A DNA stretch of 64,000 nucleotides, from assembly GCF_019977195.1 (NCBI RefSeq), contig NZ_AP024643.1, positions 2,666,001 through 2,730,000 on the forward strand, read 5' to 3'. The stretch comes from Arthrobacter sp. StoSoilA2. Its GTDB lineage: Bacteria > Actinomycetota > Actinomycetes > Actinomycetales > Micrococcaceae. Below the pieces are notes generated by a model. That model was given only the letters and a program-made list of their open reading frames with translations, ran no database searches and had not been told where the DNA came from. Shown piece by piece: positions 25,042 to 33,257 of this stretch (its first letter is position 1; each line of letters starts with the position of its first letter). Both the position numbers and the translations under genes were made by a program.

Positions 25042-25908
25042 ATGCGCGGCATCGTTCTTGCAGGCGGCACGGGCTCCCGGCTTCACCCAATAACGCTTGG
25101 AATCAGCAAGCAATTAGTCCCCGTATTCGACAAACCCATGATTTATTATCCGCTGTGCACGCTGATGCTCGCCGGCATTCGGGACATTCTGGTGATTACT
25201 ACGCCCACGGATGCGCCACAGTTCGAGAACTTACTCGGCGACGGTTCCCAATTCGGCATAAACCTCACATATGCACAACAACCCACGCCTGATGGATTGG
25301 CTCAGGCATTCATCCTGGGGGAGCGGCACATTGGCAGCGGCAAAGTAGCGCTCATCCTGGGGGACAACATCTTCAACGGCCCCGGGATGGGTAACCAATT
25401 CCGCAAGTACGCGGACGTTGAAGGCGGCGCGATTTTCGGTTACTGGGTCAAGGATCCGAGTGCTTACGGCGTGGTGGAATTCGACGACGACGGGCTGGCC
25501 GTTTCCATCGAAGAAAAGCCAACGTCCCCAAAGAGCAACTACGCAGTCCCGGGCCTGTACTTCTACGACAACGACGTCGTCGCCATGGCAAAGGACCTCA
25601 AACCCTCGCCTCGAGGGGAACTGGAGATCACGGATATCAACCGGCAATACATGGAGCTCGGCAGGCTGCACGTGCAAAAATTTCCGCGCGGGACTGCCTG
25701 GCTTGATACAGGAACCTTCAGCGACCTCAACGATGCGTCAAACTATGTCCGCACTACGGAGAACCGGCAGGGCCTGAAGATTGGAGCGCCGGAGGAGGTG
25801 GCCTGGCGGATGGGATACCTGAATGACGACGAACTCCGCCAGCAGGCTTCCAAGCTCGCCAAGAGCGGCTACGGCAGTTACCTGCTGGATATCCTCGACC
25901 GCCAATAA
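25042..25908 (+). CDS. rmlA: glucose-1-phosphate thymidylyltransferase
   Basis: The 288-residue enzyme makes dTDP-glucose from dTTP and glucose-1-phosphate, the first step of rhamnose synthesis. The nucleotide-binding LAGGTGSRLHPIT (with KQLVPVFDKPMIYYPL) and the GDNIFNG metal site are clear, and EEKPTSPKSNYAVPGLYFY and DTGTFSDL complete the family pattern. GGGAAGGGA about 10 bases upstream supports ATG 25042. Together with rmlB and rmlCD it gives a complete pathway to dTDP-L-rhamnose in this window. Confidence 0.96.
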   Translation: MRGIVLAGGTGSRLHPITLGISKQLVPVFDKPMIYYPLCTLMLAGIRDILVITTPTDAPQFENLLGDGSQFGINLTYAQQPTPDGLAQAFILGERHIGSGKVALILGDNIFNGPGMGNQFRKYADVEGGAIFGYWVKDPSAYGVVEFDDDGLAVSIEEKPTSPKSNYAVPGLYFYDNDVVAMAKDLKPSPRGELEITDINRQYMELGRLHVQKFPRGTAWLDTGTFSDLNDASNYVRTTENRQGLKIGAPEEVAWRMGYLNDDELRQQASKLAKSGYGSYLLDILDRQ

Positions 25909-25917
25909 GCCGCAACG

Positions 25918-26850
25918 CTAAGTCGCCGAGACGTCTTCCAAAGCGCGCGAGATCTCGGCCGGGAGAACCGTCAACTGGGCATCCAGCAATTCCTTGAGCT
26001 GGACTGCGTTGCGGGCTCCCACGATAGCCGTGGCAACGCCGGGACGCGAAAGCAACCAACTCAGGGATACGTCCAGGGGTGATCGTCCCAAACCCCGCGC
26101 GGCCATGGCGACGGCCTCCACCACCCGTGATGCCTTCGGTTCAAGGTAGGTCTCAACGTACGCAGCAAGTCTGCTCTGCGCAGCCCGGGAATCAGCAGGA
26201 ATCTGGCCCCGGTACTTTCCGCTCAAGACACCACGGCCCAGGGGAGCCCAGGCCATCAGGCCGAGCCCGGCATCCTCCACGGCGGGAATGAGCTCTTCCT
26301 CCGGCTTTCGCTGCACCAGGGAATATTCGGATTGGTTGGCTACCAGCGTGAAACCAGCGACCGCCGCCGCTTTGGCTGTCTGCCACCCGTTGTAGTTGGA
26401 AATTCCCACATAGCGGGCACGTCCCGTCCTCTGCGCGAGCTCCAACGCTGACAGAGTCTCGTCCAAGGGCACATTCGGGTCCCACTCATGAACGAACCAG
26501 ATATCGAGGTAATCGGTTCCAAGCCTTGCCAGGCTGGCGTCCAACGCCGACAACAGGGCACCCCGCGATGCATTGATGCTGCGCCTGGATTCCGACGACG
26601 AGACGCCGGCTTTGGTGGATATCACGACTTCGGAACGAGCCACGACATCGCCCAACATGGAGCCCAACATCGCCTCAGCCTGGCCTTGTGCATACGATGC
26701 AGCGGTGTCGATGACGGTGCCGCCTGCGTCCACGAAGGCGTGGAGCAACTCGGCAGCGTCCTGCTCATCCGTCTCCTGCGCCCAGGACATTGTTCCGAGG
26801 GACAAAGAGGAGACACGGAACCCGCTGTTCCCGACATAACGCTGCTGCAT
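25918..26850 (-). CDS. aldo/keto reductase
   Basis: The 310-residue NADPH-dependent oxidoreductase has the catalytic tetrad of the family: Asp and Tyr in VIDTAASYAQG, Lys in ISTKAGV and His in WFVHEWDP. QSEYSLVQRKPEEE and the C-terminal IVGARNAVQLKE bind cofactor. It is a cytoplasmic (beta/alpha)8 barrel of unknown substrate. It converges on rmlA (9 bp between stops) and is divergent from uppP, with TAAGCT ending 6 bases before its ATG. Confidence 0.9.
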   Translation of the reverse strand: MQQRYVGNSGFRVSSLSLGTMSWAQETDEQDAAELLHAFVDAGGTVIDTAASYAQGQAEAMLGSMLGDVVARSEVVISTKAGVSSSESRRSINASRGALLSALDASLARLGTDYLDIWFVHEWDPNVPLDETLSALELAQRTGRARYVGISNYNGWQTAKAAAVAGFTLVANQSEYSLVQRKPEEELIPAVEDAGLGLMAWAPLGRGVLSGKYRGQIPADSRAAQSRLAAYVETYLEPKASRVVEAVAMAARGLGRSPLDVSLSWLLSRPGVATAIVGARNAVQLKELLDAQLTVLPAEISRALEDVSAT

Positions 26851-26856
26851 GCTGAT

Positions 26857-26862
26857 AGCTTA
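26857..26862 (-). promoter_or_regulatory. leaderless-type -10 element (aldo/keto reductase)
   Basis: TAAGCT on the minus strand ends 6 bases before ATG 26850, back to back with the uppP element. Confidence 0.5.
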
Positions 26863-26887
26863 CGGGGAGTTCCCAGTCTTCATGACG

Positions 26888-26893
26888 TAGGGT
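26888..26893 (+). promoter_or_regulatory. leaderless-type -10 element (uppP)
   Basis: TAGGGT ends 8 bases before GTG 26902; no Shine-Dalgarno sequence is visible. Confidence 0.45.
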
Positions 26894-26901
26894 CTATTCA
26901 C

Positions 26902-27735
26902 GTGAACTGGATAGAAGCAGCCTTGCTGGGCCTGGTGCAGGGCCTCACCGAATTCCTCCCGATCTCCTCAAGCGCACACCTGCGGATCGTGGGCTCATTC
27001 CTTCCGAATGCGGCCGATCCCGGAGCCGCCTTCACGGCCATCACCCAACTGGGTACGGAGACGGCGGTCATCGTCTATTTCTGGCGCGACATCGTGCGGA
27101 TCATTGGGGCCTGGTTCAGGTCCCTGAGCGGAAAAGTCCCACGGAATGATCCGGACGCCCGAATGGGATGGCTGGTGATCCTGGGCAGCCTTCCCATCAT
27201 CGTGCTCGGGTTGTTGTTCCAGGACCAGATCGAGTCTGTCCTGCGGAGCATGTGGATAGTCGCCACCATGCTCATTGTCTTTGGCATGATCCTGGCGGTT
27301 GCCGACGCCGTCGGCCGCCAGGAACGGGATCTCACGGAGCTCAGCTACAAGCACGGCATCCTGTACGGTTTCGCCCAGGCAATGGCCCTTATTCCCGGCG
27401 TATCGCGGTCCGGCGGAACCATCACTGCCGGTTTGCTGATGGGGTACACGCGTGAAGCTGCGGCCCGCTACTCGTTCCTCCTCGCCATTCCAGCGGTTTT
27501 CGGCAGCGGCCTGTACCAGCTCTACAAAACGGTTTCCAAGGAGGGCCTGGCCGGTCCCTACGGCCTCCCGGAAACGGCACTGGCCACAGTCATCGCTTTC
27601 GTGGTGGGCTACGTGATCATTGGTTGGTTCCTTAAGTTCGTGTCCACACGCAGTTACAGGCTCTTTGTCTGGTACCGCATTCTTCTGGGCCTGGCCTTGT
27701 ATGTCCTGCTCGGTTTCAATGTGATCAGCGCCTAG
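26902..27735 (+). CDS. uppP: undecaprenyl-diphosphatase (BacA/UppP)
   Basis: The 277-residue integral membrane enzyme recycles undecaprenyl diphosphate to the monophosphate used for peptidoglycan and surface polysaccharides. The two family signatures are present: GLVQGLTEFLPISSSAHL near the N-terminus and PGVSRSGGTITAG around residue 170. About eight membrane segments are predicted. GTG 26902 is the start because the homologous region begins there; a much longer open frame upstream is the shadow of the aldo/keto reductase. It precedes mshC by 15 bp and sits next to the polysaccharide island that uses its product. Confidence 0.95.
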   Translation: MNWIEAALLGLVQGLTEFLPISSSAHLRIVGSFLPNAADPGAAFTAITQLGTETAVIVYFWRDIVRIIGAWFRSLSGKVPRNDPDARMGWLVILGSLPIIVLGLLFQDQIESVLRSMWIVATMLIVFGMILAVADAVGRQERDLTELSYKHGILYGFAQAMALIPGVSRSGGTITAGLLMGYTREAAARYSFLLAIPAVFGSGLYQLYKTVSKEGLAGPYGLPETALATVIAFVVGYVIIGWFLKFVSTRSYRLFVWYRILLGLALYVLLGFNVISA

Positions 27736-27738
27736 CAC

Positions 27739-27744
27739 TAAGGT
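27739..27744 (+). promoter_or_regulatory. leaderless-type -10 element (mshC)
   Basis: TAAGGT lies just after the uppP stop and ends 6 bases before GTG 27751, so mshC may have its own start site in addition to readthrough. Confidence 0.45.
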
Positions 27745-27750
27745 TGAGTC

Positions 27751-29028
27751 GTGAAATCGTGGACTTCCCGCCCTGTTCCTGAGCTGCCCGGCAGTATGCC
27801 CCAACTACGCCTCTTCGACACCGCCCTCGGCCGCGTCGTGGAGATAGAGCCGCAGCCGGAACAATCGATGTACGTCTGCGGTATTACGCCCTACGACGCC
27901 ACCCATATGGGACACGCCGCAAGCTACGTGGCATTCGACCTCCTCAACCGGGCCTGGCGCGATGCCGGGATCCCGGTGGCCTACGTTCAGAACGTTACGG
28001 ACATCGATGACCCGCTGCTTGAGCGCGCCACCGCCACCGGCGTGGACTGGCGTGAACTGGCGCAGAGCCAGATTGAACTGTTCCACACGGATATGGACGC
28101 CCTCAACGTCCTTGCTCCAAACCACTACATCGGCGCGGTCGAAGCCATTCCGGATATTGTGCCCGCCATCGAGCGGCTTATTGCCGACGGCGTCGCCTAC
28201 CGCGTACAAGGCACAGACGGCGAACCCGACGGCGATGTCTACTACGACGTCGAAATGGCCGGCAAACGATCCGACGCCACGGATGCATGGACCCTGGGCG
28301 ATGTTTCAGGCCTCGGCGAAGCGGAAATGCTTGCCCTCTTTGCAGAGCGTGGGGGCGATCCGGACAGGGCAGGCAAACGCCAGGCGCTCGATCCCTTGCT
28401 CTGGCGCGTAGCACGTGAAGGCGAACCCAGCTGGCCGGGGGCCGCCCTGGGCGACGGCCGTCCCGGATGGCACATCGAGTGTACGGTTATCGCGCAGAAA
28501 TACCTGCCCGCACCATTCACCGTGCAGGGTGGCGGCTCGGATCTCATCTTCCCGCACCACGAAATGGGAGCCGGACACGCGTACTCGCTGGCAGGCGTTC
28601 CGCTCGCCAAGCATTATGCCCACGCCGGCATGGTGGGCCTTGACGGGGAAAAGATGAGCAAGTCCAAGGGCAACCTGGTGCTTGTCTCCAAGCTCCGCGC
28701 CGCTGGAGAAGAACCAGCCGCAATCCGCCTTGCAATCCTCGCCCACCACTACCGCTCGGACTGGTCGTGGACTGAGGCGGACTTTGCGGCAGCAAAGGAT
28801 CGGCTGGCCCGATGGCGCAATGCCCGTGACGTTGCCCCCGCCGGTTCGGCCGCAACACTCGTTGAGGCCATGCGCCTGGAATTGGCCAATGACCTCAACG
28901 CTCCCGGAGCCATTGCCGCCGTCGATCGCTGGGCTGACGAGGCATTGCGGCAGAACGCACCCATGTCCGGGATTGACGCCGCCCTTATGGGCGATGCCGT
29001 AGACGCCCTGCTCGGGGTGGAGCTTTAA
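27751..29028 (+). CDS. mshC: cysteine:1D-myo-inositol 2-amino-2-deoxy-alpha-D-glucopyranoside ligase
   Basis: The 425-residue enzyme joins cysteine to GlcN-inositol in mycothiol synthesis. It is a cysteinyl-tRNA synthetase paralogue: YVCGITPYDATHMGHA carries the zinc cysteine (Cys43) and the HIGH-like motif, and GEKMSKSKGN is the KMSKS loop. The N-terminal MKSWTSRPVPELPG and the length, shorter than CysS and without the tRNA-binding end, are typical of MshC. Mycothiol is the actinobacterial thiol, which supports the taxonomic reading. Confidence 0.96.
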   Translation: MKSWTSRPVPELPGSMPQLRLFDTALGRVVEIEPQPEQSMYVCGITPYDATHMGHAASYVAFDLLNRAWRDAGIPVAYVQNVTDIDDPLLERATATGVDWRELAQSQIELFHTDMDALNVLAPNHYIGAVEAIPDIVPAIERLIADGVAYRVQGTDGEPDGDVYYDVEMAGKRSDATDAWTLGDVSGLGEAEMLALFAERGGDPDRAGKRQALDPLLWRVAREGEPSWPGAALGDGRPGWHIECTVIAQKYLPAPFTVQGGGSDLIFPHHEMGAGHAYSLAGVPLAKHYAHAGMVGLDGEKMSKSKGNLVLVSKLRAAGEEPAAIRLAILAHHYRSDWSWTEADFAAAKDRLARWRNARDVAPAGSAATLVEAMRLELANDLNAPGAIAAVDRWADEALRQNAPMSGIDAALMGDAVDALLGVEL

Positions 29029-29058
29029 GGCCGGTCCTGCGCTAGGGCCGGTCCTTTC
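29026..29058. terminator. candidate bidirectional terminator between convergent genes
   Basis: AAGGCCGG pairs with CCGG(T)CCTT, one bulged base, around a 13-base loop between the mshC stop and the end of the converging PAC2 gene. It also appears as a direct repeat of GGCCGGTCCT. Only a short T run follows. Confidence 0.4.
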
Positions 29059-29947
29059 CGCGTCGCTTGAGGTAACGCTCGAATTCGCGTGCAATAGATT
29101 CGCCCGATGCTTCCGGGAGGTCCGCGGTGTCCTTGGCTTCCTCCAGCTGCCGCACGTAGGCGGCAATCTCAGGATCTTCAGTGGCGAGCTCATCGACGCC
29201 CCGTTCCCAAGCCTCTGACTCTTCTGCCAGTGCCTGGCTGTCCAAGGGAACCTGGAGCAGGTCTTCGATCTTGTGAAGGATGGCCAGCTGGGCTTTGGGC
29301 GATGGCGGCTGTGCGACGTAGTGGGGGACGGCTGCCCACAGGGAAACGGTTGGCAGCCCGGCCAGCATGGCGAACTCGGCCAGGACGCCAACAATTCCCA
29401 CGGGTCCCTCGTATTGGGAGGCTTCCAGATTCAGCCGTTCCCGTAGCGAACTGTCTTCCGTGGTGGTGCTTACCGGAATTGGCCGGCTGTGGGGAACATC
29501 GGCCAGCAGCGCACCGACAAGAATGACCGAGTCCACCTTCAGTGCTTCCGCATGGACCAGGAGTTCTGTGGTGTATGCCCGCCAACGGTACGAAGGTTCG
29601 GTGCCAAGAACAAAAACCACGTCCACATTGCTGTCCGGAACCGACGCTTTGTAGATCCGCGTTGAGGGCCACTTGACCTTCCGCGCACCCGAGGACGTGC
29701 GGCGCACGGTGGGCCGGGTGAACTGGAAGTCGTAGTACTCCTCGGCGTCTACCGTGGCAACCTTCTTGCCGTCCCAGACTTTGTTCAAGTAGTGCAGCGC
29801 ATCGCTGGCGGCCTCACCGGCGTCGTTCCAGCCTTCAAACGCGGCGATCATTACGGTGACGCGTTGGCCTTCCGCGGGTTCCTTAAGGAAACGCTCGGGC
29901 TCCGCGGTGATGTCCTGTCCTTCGGGGGTCCCGTCCACACTGTTCAT
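29042..29947 (-). CDS. PAC2 family protein
   Basis: The 301-residue protein matches the PAC2 (proteasome assembly chaperone 2-like) family found widely in actinobacteria: VMIAAFEGWNDAGEAASDALHYL at the N-terminus, FVLGTEPSYRWRAYT and LVGALLADVPHSRP in the core, and VSLWAAVPHYVAQPPSPKAQLAIL near residue 215. Bacterial members have no settled function. Location 3 kb from a complete proteasome locus is suggestive, but the family also occurs away from it. TAGGGT ends 6 bases before its ATG. Confidence 0.88.
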   Translation of the reverse strand: MNSVDGTPEGQDITAEPERFLKEPAEGQRVTVMIAAFEGWNDAGEAASDALHYLNKVWDGKKVATVDAEEYYDFQFTRPTVRRTSSGARKVKWPSTRIYKASVPDSNVDVVFVLGTEPSYRWRAYTTELLVHAEALKVDSVILVGALLADVPHSRPIPVSTTTEDSSLRERLNLEASQYEGPVGIVGVLAEFAMLAGLPTVSLWAAVPHYVAQPPSPKAQLAILHKIEDLLQVPLDSQALAEESEAWERGVDELATEDPEIAAYVRQLEEAKDTADLPEASGESIAREFERYLKRRGKDRP

Positions 29948-29953
29948 CCACTC

Positions 29954-29959
29954 ACCCTA
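29954..29959 (-). promoter_or_regulatory. leaderless-type -10 element (PAC2 gene)
   Basis: TAGGGT on the minus strand ends 6 bases before ATG 29947. Confidence 0.5.
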
Positions 29960-30056
29960 CGTCCAAGACCCTTGTGGATGCATGGCATTTCACGCCGGAG
30001 CGTGTCCTGTATTCGCCCACAGCGCAAGCCCGGCCGGAAGCGCCCCGCGTTCCACG

Positions 30057-30062
30057 TAGACT
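30057..30062 (+). promoter_or_regulatory. leaderless-type -10 element (HAD gene)
   Basis: TAGACT ends 7 bases before ATG 30070; no ribosome site is visible. Confidence 0.5.
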
Positions 30063-30069
30063 TGAAACC

Positions 30070-30789
30070 ATGCCTTCGTCATCCGGTCAGCCCCTCCTCA
30101 AAGCCGTACTCTGGGATATGGATGGCACCCTTGTGGACACTGAGCCTTACTGGATCGCCGCCGAGCGCGCACTCGTGGAGGCGCACGGTGGGACATGGTC
30201 GCACCAGCAGGCCATGCAGTTGGTGGGTCAGTCCCTGCTTCACTCCGCCGCAGTGCTGCAAGCTGCTGGAGTCCGCCTTGAAGCCCGCGAAATCGTGGAT
30301 ACCCTCAGCGCACAGGTGATCATGCACGTCCGCAATGAAGTTCCCTGGCGCCCGGGAGCACGCGAACTGCTGGACGAATTGCACCAGGCAGGCGTCCGTT
30401 GCGCTTTGGTCACCATGTCCGAGGGCCCACTGGCCGGCGTTATCGTCGAAAGCCTTGCCAAGCCCTACTTCGAATTCCTGGTAACGGGAGACACCGTCAC
30501 CAACGGCAAACCCCATCCGGAGGCCTACCTCACGGCTGTAGAACGGCTCCGCCTCGATGACCCGTCGCTGACCATCGATCACTGTGTTGCGTTGGAAGAT
30601 TCCATTCCGGGCGCTACGGCTGCCCTGGCATCGGGCGTACTGACAGTGGGCATTCCCCACCAGGTTCCGTTGCCCGAGTATCCGGGCATGGTCATGTGGG
30701 AGACCCTGGTGGGCCGGACCGCAGCGGACGTCAGCCAGCTGATTGCCGACCGCGTCGCACAGGGAAACCTGTTTGAAGGGGCAAACTAG
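30070..30789 (+). CDS. HAD superfamily phosphatase (beta-phosphoglucomutase-like)
   Basis: The 239-residue protein has all four HAD motifs: the nucleophile in LWDMDGTLVDTEPYW, the serine/threonine of ALVTMSEG, the lysine of GKPHPEAYL, and the acidic pair in ALEDSIPG. A helical cap lies between motifs I and II, as in phosphoglycolate phosphatases and beta-phosphoglucomutases. ATG 30070 is preferred over 29974 because of the leaderless -10 and because conservation begins a few residues later. The stop abuts the start of the M50 protease gene, indicating an operon. Confidence 0.9.
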   Translation: MPSSSGQPLLKAVLWDMDGTLVDTEPYWIAAERALVEAHGGTWSHQQAMQLVGQSLLHSAAVLQAAGVRLEAREIVDTLSAQVIMHVRNEVPWRPGARELLDELHQAGVRCALVTMSEGPLAGVIVESLAKPYFEFLVTGDTVTNGKPHPEAYLTAVERLRLDDPSLTIDHCVALEDSIPGATAALASGVLTVGIPHQVPLPEYPGMVMWETLVGRTAADVSQLIADRVAQGNLFEGAN

Positions 30790-31953
30790 GTGAGCAGCTC
30801 CTCCACGCCCCATCATGCTGCCATCAAAAAGGACGGCATTCCATTGGGGAAAATCGCGGGAATCCGCGTATATCTCGCTTACTCGTGGTTCGTTATCGCC
30901 GGCTTCACGATCATCGTCTATGGGCCCGCCCTGCTGGTGCGCATGCCCAACCTGGGCATTTGGGCCTACTTTGTTGCCCTCGGTTATGCCTTGCTGCTCG
31001 CGCTCTCCGTCCTGGTCCACGAGCTTGCCCATGCGCTCAGTGCCAAAGCGTTCAACTGGCCAACGGAAAAGATTGTCCTGAACCTGTGGGGCGGGCACAC
31101 CCAGTTCGAGAGCTTCACCGCATCCCCTGGACGCTCTGTCATCGTCGCCCTTGCCGGACCGGTGTCGAACTTTATCCTGGCCGGCGGCATGTGGGCTGTC
31201 CTAAGTTCAGGCGTCCTCGGTGGCGTCGCGGAAATCCTGGCAAACATCCTGATGTGGGCCAACCTGCTTATTGGCATCTTCAACGTTCTTCCCGGTTTGC
31301 CATTGGACGGCGGCCGGTTGGTGGAGTCGGCGGTATGGAAGGCCACGGGCAGCCAGGACAAGGGGACCATAGCCGCAGGATGGTCAGGCCGCGTCATCGT
31401 CGCCGCACTTGTCATCTGGTTCATCGGGGTGCCGCTCCTCAGCGGAGCACCCCTGGACATCAGCCTCATGCTTATCACCGTCCTCGTCTGTGGCTTCCTG
31501 TGGATGGGCGCATCGAGCTCAATCAACCACGCAAAGCTCCGCAGCCGCCTTTACCTCGTGAGCGCGGCCGGGCTCGCGGAGCCGGCAGTGGGCCTGCCGA
31601 ACGCGGCCAGTGTGGCAGACGTCCTGGCGGTATCCCCGGCAGGGAGTCCCGCCGTCGTGATTTGCGGACCCGACGGAAAACCGCAGGGAGTGGTGGATCC
31701 GGGGGCAACTGCCGCGGTCCCTCCCGAGGCGGTAGCGACGACGCCGGTCACCGCCGTAGCGCACGCCCTCGCTGCCGGCGCCTACGTCCCGGAATGGTCC
31801 AAGGGCCAGGAGCTGATCCAGTATCTGGCGCGGCTGGAAGGCGGCGAATACGCTGTGGTGGACCACAACGGAACCGTGACCGGGCTGCTCCGCCAGCAGG
31901 CAGTAGTGACAGCGATAACAGGTAAAGAAGCCCGGGGCAGCGGGCGCGCCTAA
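30790..31953 (+). CDS. M50 site-2 protease family membrane zinc metalloprotease
   Basis: The 387-residue protein is an intramembrane protease. The zinc site HELAH (His77, Glu78, His81) lies in the third membrane segment, and the third ligand in NVLPGLPLDGGRL is in a later segment. About six membrane spans occupy residues 25-245. The C-terminal 130 residues form a soluble region like a degenerate CBS pair, as in other SpoIVFB-type proteases with CBS domains. It begins with GTG directly after the HAD stop. Substrate unknown; no PDZ domain is present. Confidence 0.9.
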   Translation: MSSSSTPHHAAIKKDGIPLGKIAGIRVYLAYSWFVIAGFTIIVYGPALLVRMPNLGIWAYFVALGYALLLALSVLVHELAHALSAKAFNWPTEKIVLNLWGGHTQFESFTASPGRSVIVALAGPVSNFILAGGMWAVLSSGVLGGVAEILANILMWANLLIGIFNVLPGLPLDGGRLVESAVWKATGSQDKGTIAAGWSGRVIVAALVIWFIGVPLLSGAPLDISLMLITVLVCGFLWMGASSSINHAKLRSRLYLVSAAGLAEPAVGLPNAASVADVLAVSPAGSPAVVICGPDGKPQGVVDPGATAAVPPEAVATTPVTAVAHALAAGAYVPEWSKGQELIQYLARLEGGEYAVVDHNGTVTGLLRQQAVVTAITGKEARGSGRA

Positions 31954-31965
31954 CACCCTTGCCGG

Positions 31966-31971
31966 TAGAGT
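31966..31971 (+). promoter_or_regulatory. candidate -10 element upstream of trmI
   Basis: TAGAGT lies about 100 bases before ATG 32073; the transcript would have a leader of about 95 bases. No clear -35 box. Confidence 0.3.
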
Positions 31972-32072
31972 TACGAGCCGGTCCATAAAACAAACAAAAC
32001 AAACCATCCTTTTCGGCGCCCATACGGCAGCAACACACGGCGGCGCAACCGCCCAGGAGCGAGGAACACCAC

Positions 32073-33161
32073 ATGAGCAGCGAAACCGCCGCGGCTGAGA
32101 CAAGCGCAGGCACTGTCACGGGCGCGGACACAGGCATCAACAAGCCAGCCACTGACTCTGCCACGCAACCAACCGGGGCAGCCCGCCGCCGTGGGCCGTT
32201 CCGCGTGGGCGAGCGGGTGCAGCTCACCGATGAGCGTGGCCGGATGAACACCATCACGCTTGAAGTGGGGGGAGCTTTTCATACCCACCGCGGTTTCCTG
32301 AACCACGATGAAATCATTGGCAAGGTTGATGGTTCGGTAGTCAGCAACAATATCGGGCAGCAGTACCAAACGCTGCGTCCCTTGCTTTCGGACTTCGTCC
32401 TGTCCATGCCTCGTGGCGCTGCGGTCGTCTATCCGAAGGACGCGGGCCAGATTGTCACGATGGCCGATATCTTCCCGGGTGCCCGGGTTGTTGAAGCCGG
32501 CGTGGGCTCCGGCGCGCTTTCCATTTCCCTGCTCCGTGCAGTCGGTGACGGCGGCTATCTCCATTCCTTTGAGCGCCGCGAAGAATTCGCCGATATCGCC
32601 CGGGGGAACGTCGAGACGATTTTCGGTGGCCCGCACCCCGCTTGGCAGATCTCCCTTGGTGACTTCCAGGAAGAAGTGGTCCGTGCCGAGGCGCCCGGCT
32701 CCGTAGATCGCGTAGTGCTGGACATGCTTGCTCCCTGGGAGTGCCTTGACGCCGTGGCAACGGTCCTGGCCCCAGGTGGCGTCTGGATCAATTACGTCGC
32801 AACGGTGACGCAGCTTTCCCGCACCGCCGAGGCCATCAGGGCTGACGGACGTTTCACTGAACCGGATGCCTGGGAATCCATGGTGCGCGGCTGGCACCTT
32901 GAAGGACTCGCAGTACGCCCGGACCACCGCATGGTGGCCCATACGGGATTCCTTCTGGTCACCAGGCGGCTCGCCGACGGCGTCACTGGAATCTCCGTCA
33001 AGCGGCGCCCGTCCAAGACCGAATTCAGCGAGGAAGACCTGAACGCATGGACTCCGGGAGCGGTAGGGGAGCGTGCCGTTTCGGACAAGAAACTCCGCCG
33101 TGCCGCACGTGACGCCATCGCCGGAACCAATGTCCAGGACGACCCCCCGGTCACAAACTGA
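32073..33161 (+). CDS. trmI: tRNA (adenine-58-N1)-methyltransferase
   Basis: The 362-residue class I SAM methyltransferase modifies A58 in the tRNA T loop. After a low-complexity N-terminal 45 residues come GPFRVGERVQLTDERGR, the SAM-binding VVEAGVGSGALSISLL, and DRVVLDMLAPWECL. In Mycobacterium the orthologue Rv2118c sits in the same place beside the proteasome genes, so position supports identity. Start ATG 32073 has GGAGCGAGG about 8 bases upstream. mpa follows after 96 bp. Confidence 0.94.
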   Translation: MSSETAAAETSAGTVTGADTGINKPATDSATQPTGAARRRGPFRVGERVQLTDERGRMNTITLEVGGAFHTHRGFLNHDEIIGKVDGSVVSNNIGQQYQTLRPLLSDFVLSMPRGAAVVYPKDAGQIVTMADIFPGARVVEAGVGSGALSISLLRAVGDGGYLHSFERREEFADIARGNVETIFGGPHPAWQISLGDFQEEVVRAEAPGSVDRVVLDMLAPWECLDAVATVLAPGGVWINYVATVTQLSRTAEAIRADGRFTEPDAWESMVRGWHLEGLAVRPDHRMVAHTGFLLVTRRLADGVTGISVKRRPSKTEFSEEDLNAWTPGAVGERAVSDKKLRRAARDAIAGTNVQDDPPVTN

Positions 33162-33220
33162 AAAGGTCACAATAGGGTCCGCATTCCGGATGTCACCAAG
33201 CACCCTGAGCTTTTCGGGAC

Positions 33221-33226
33221 TAAGGT
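33221..33226 (+). promoter_or_regulatory. candidate -10 element upstream of mpa
   Basis: TAAGGT lies 31 bases before GTG 33258 in the trmI-mpa gap, suggesting a proteasome-operon promoter with a short leader. Confidence 0.35.
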
Positions 33227-33257
33227 CTTGTTAAGCGCAGGAAGGGGCTGATGAATC

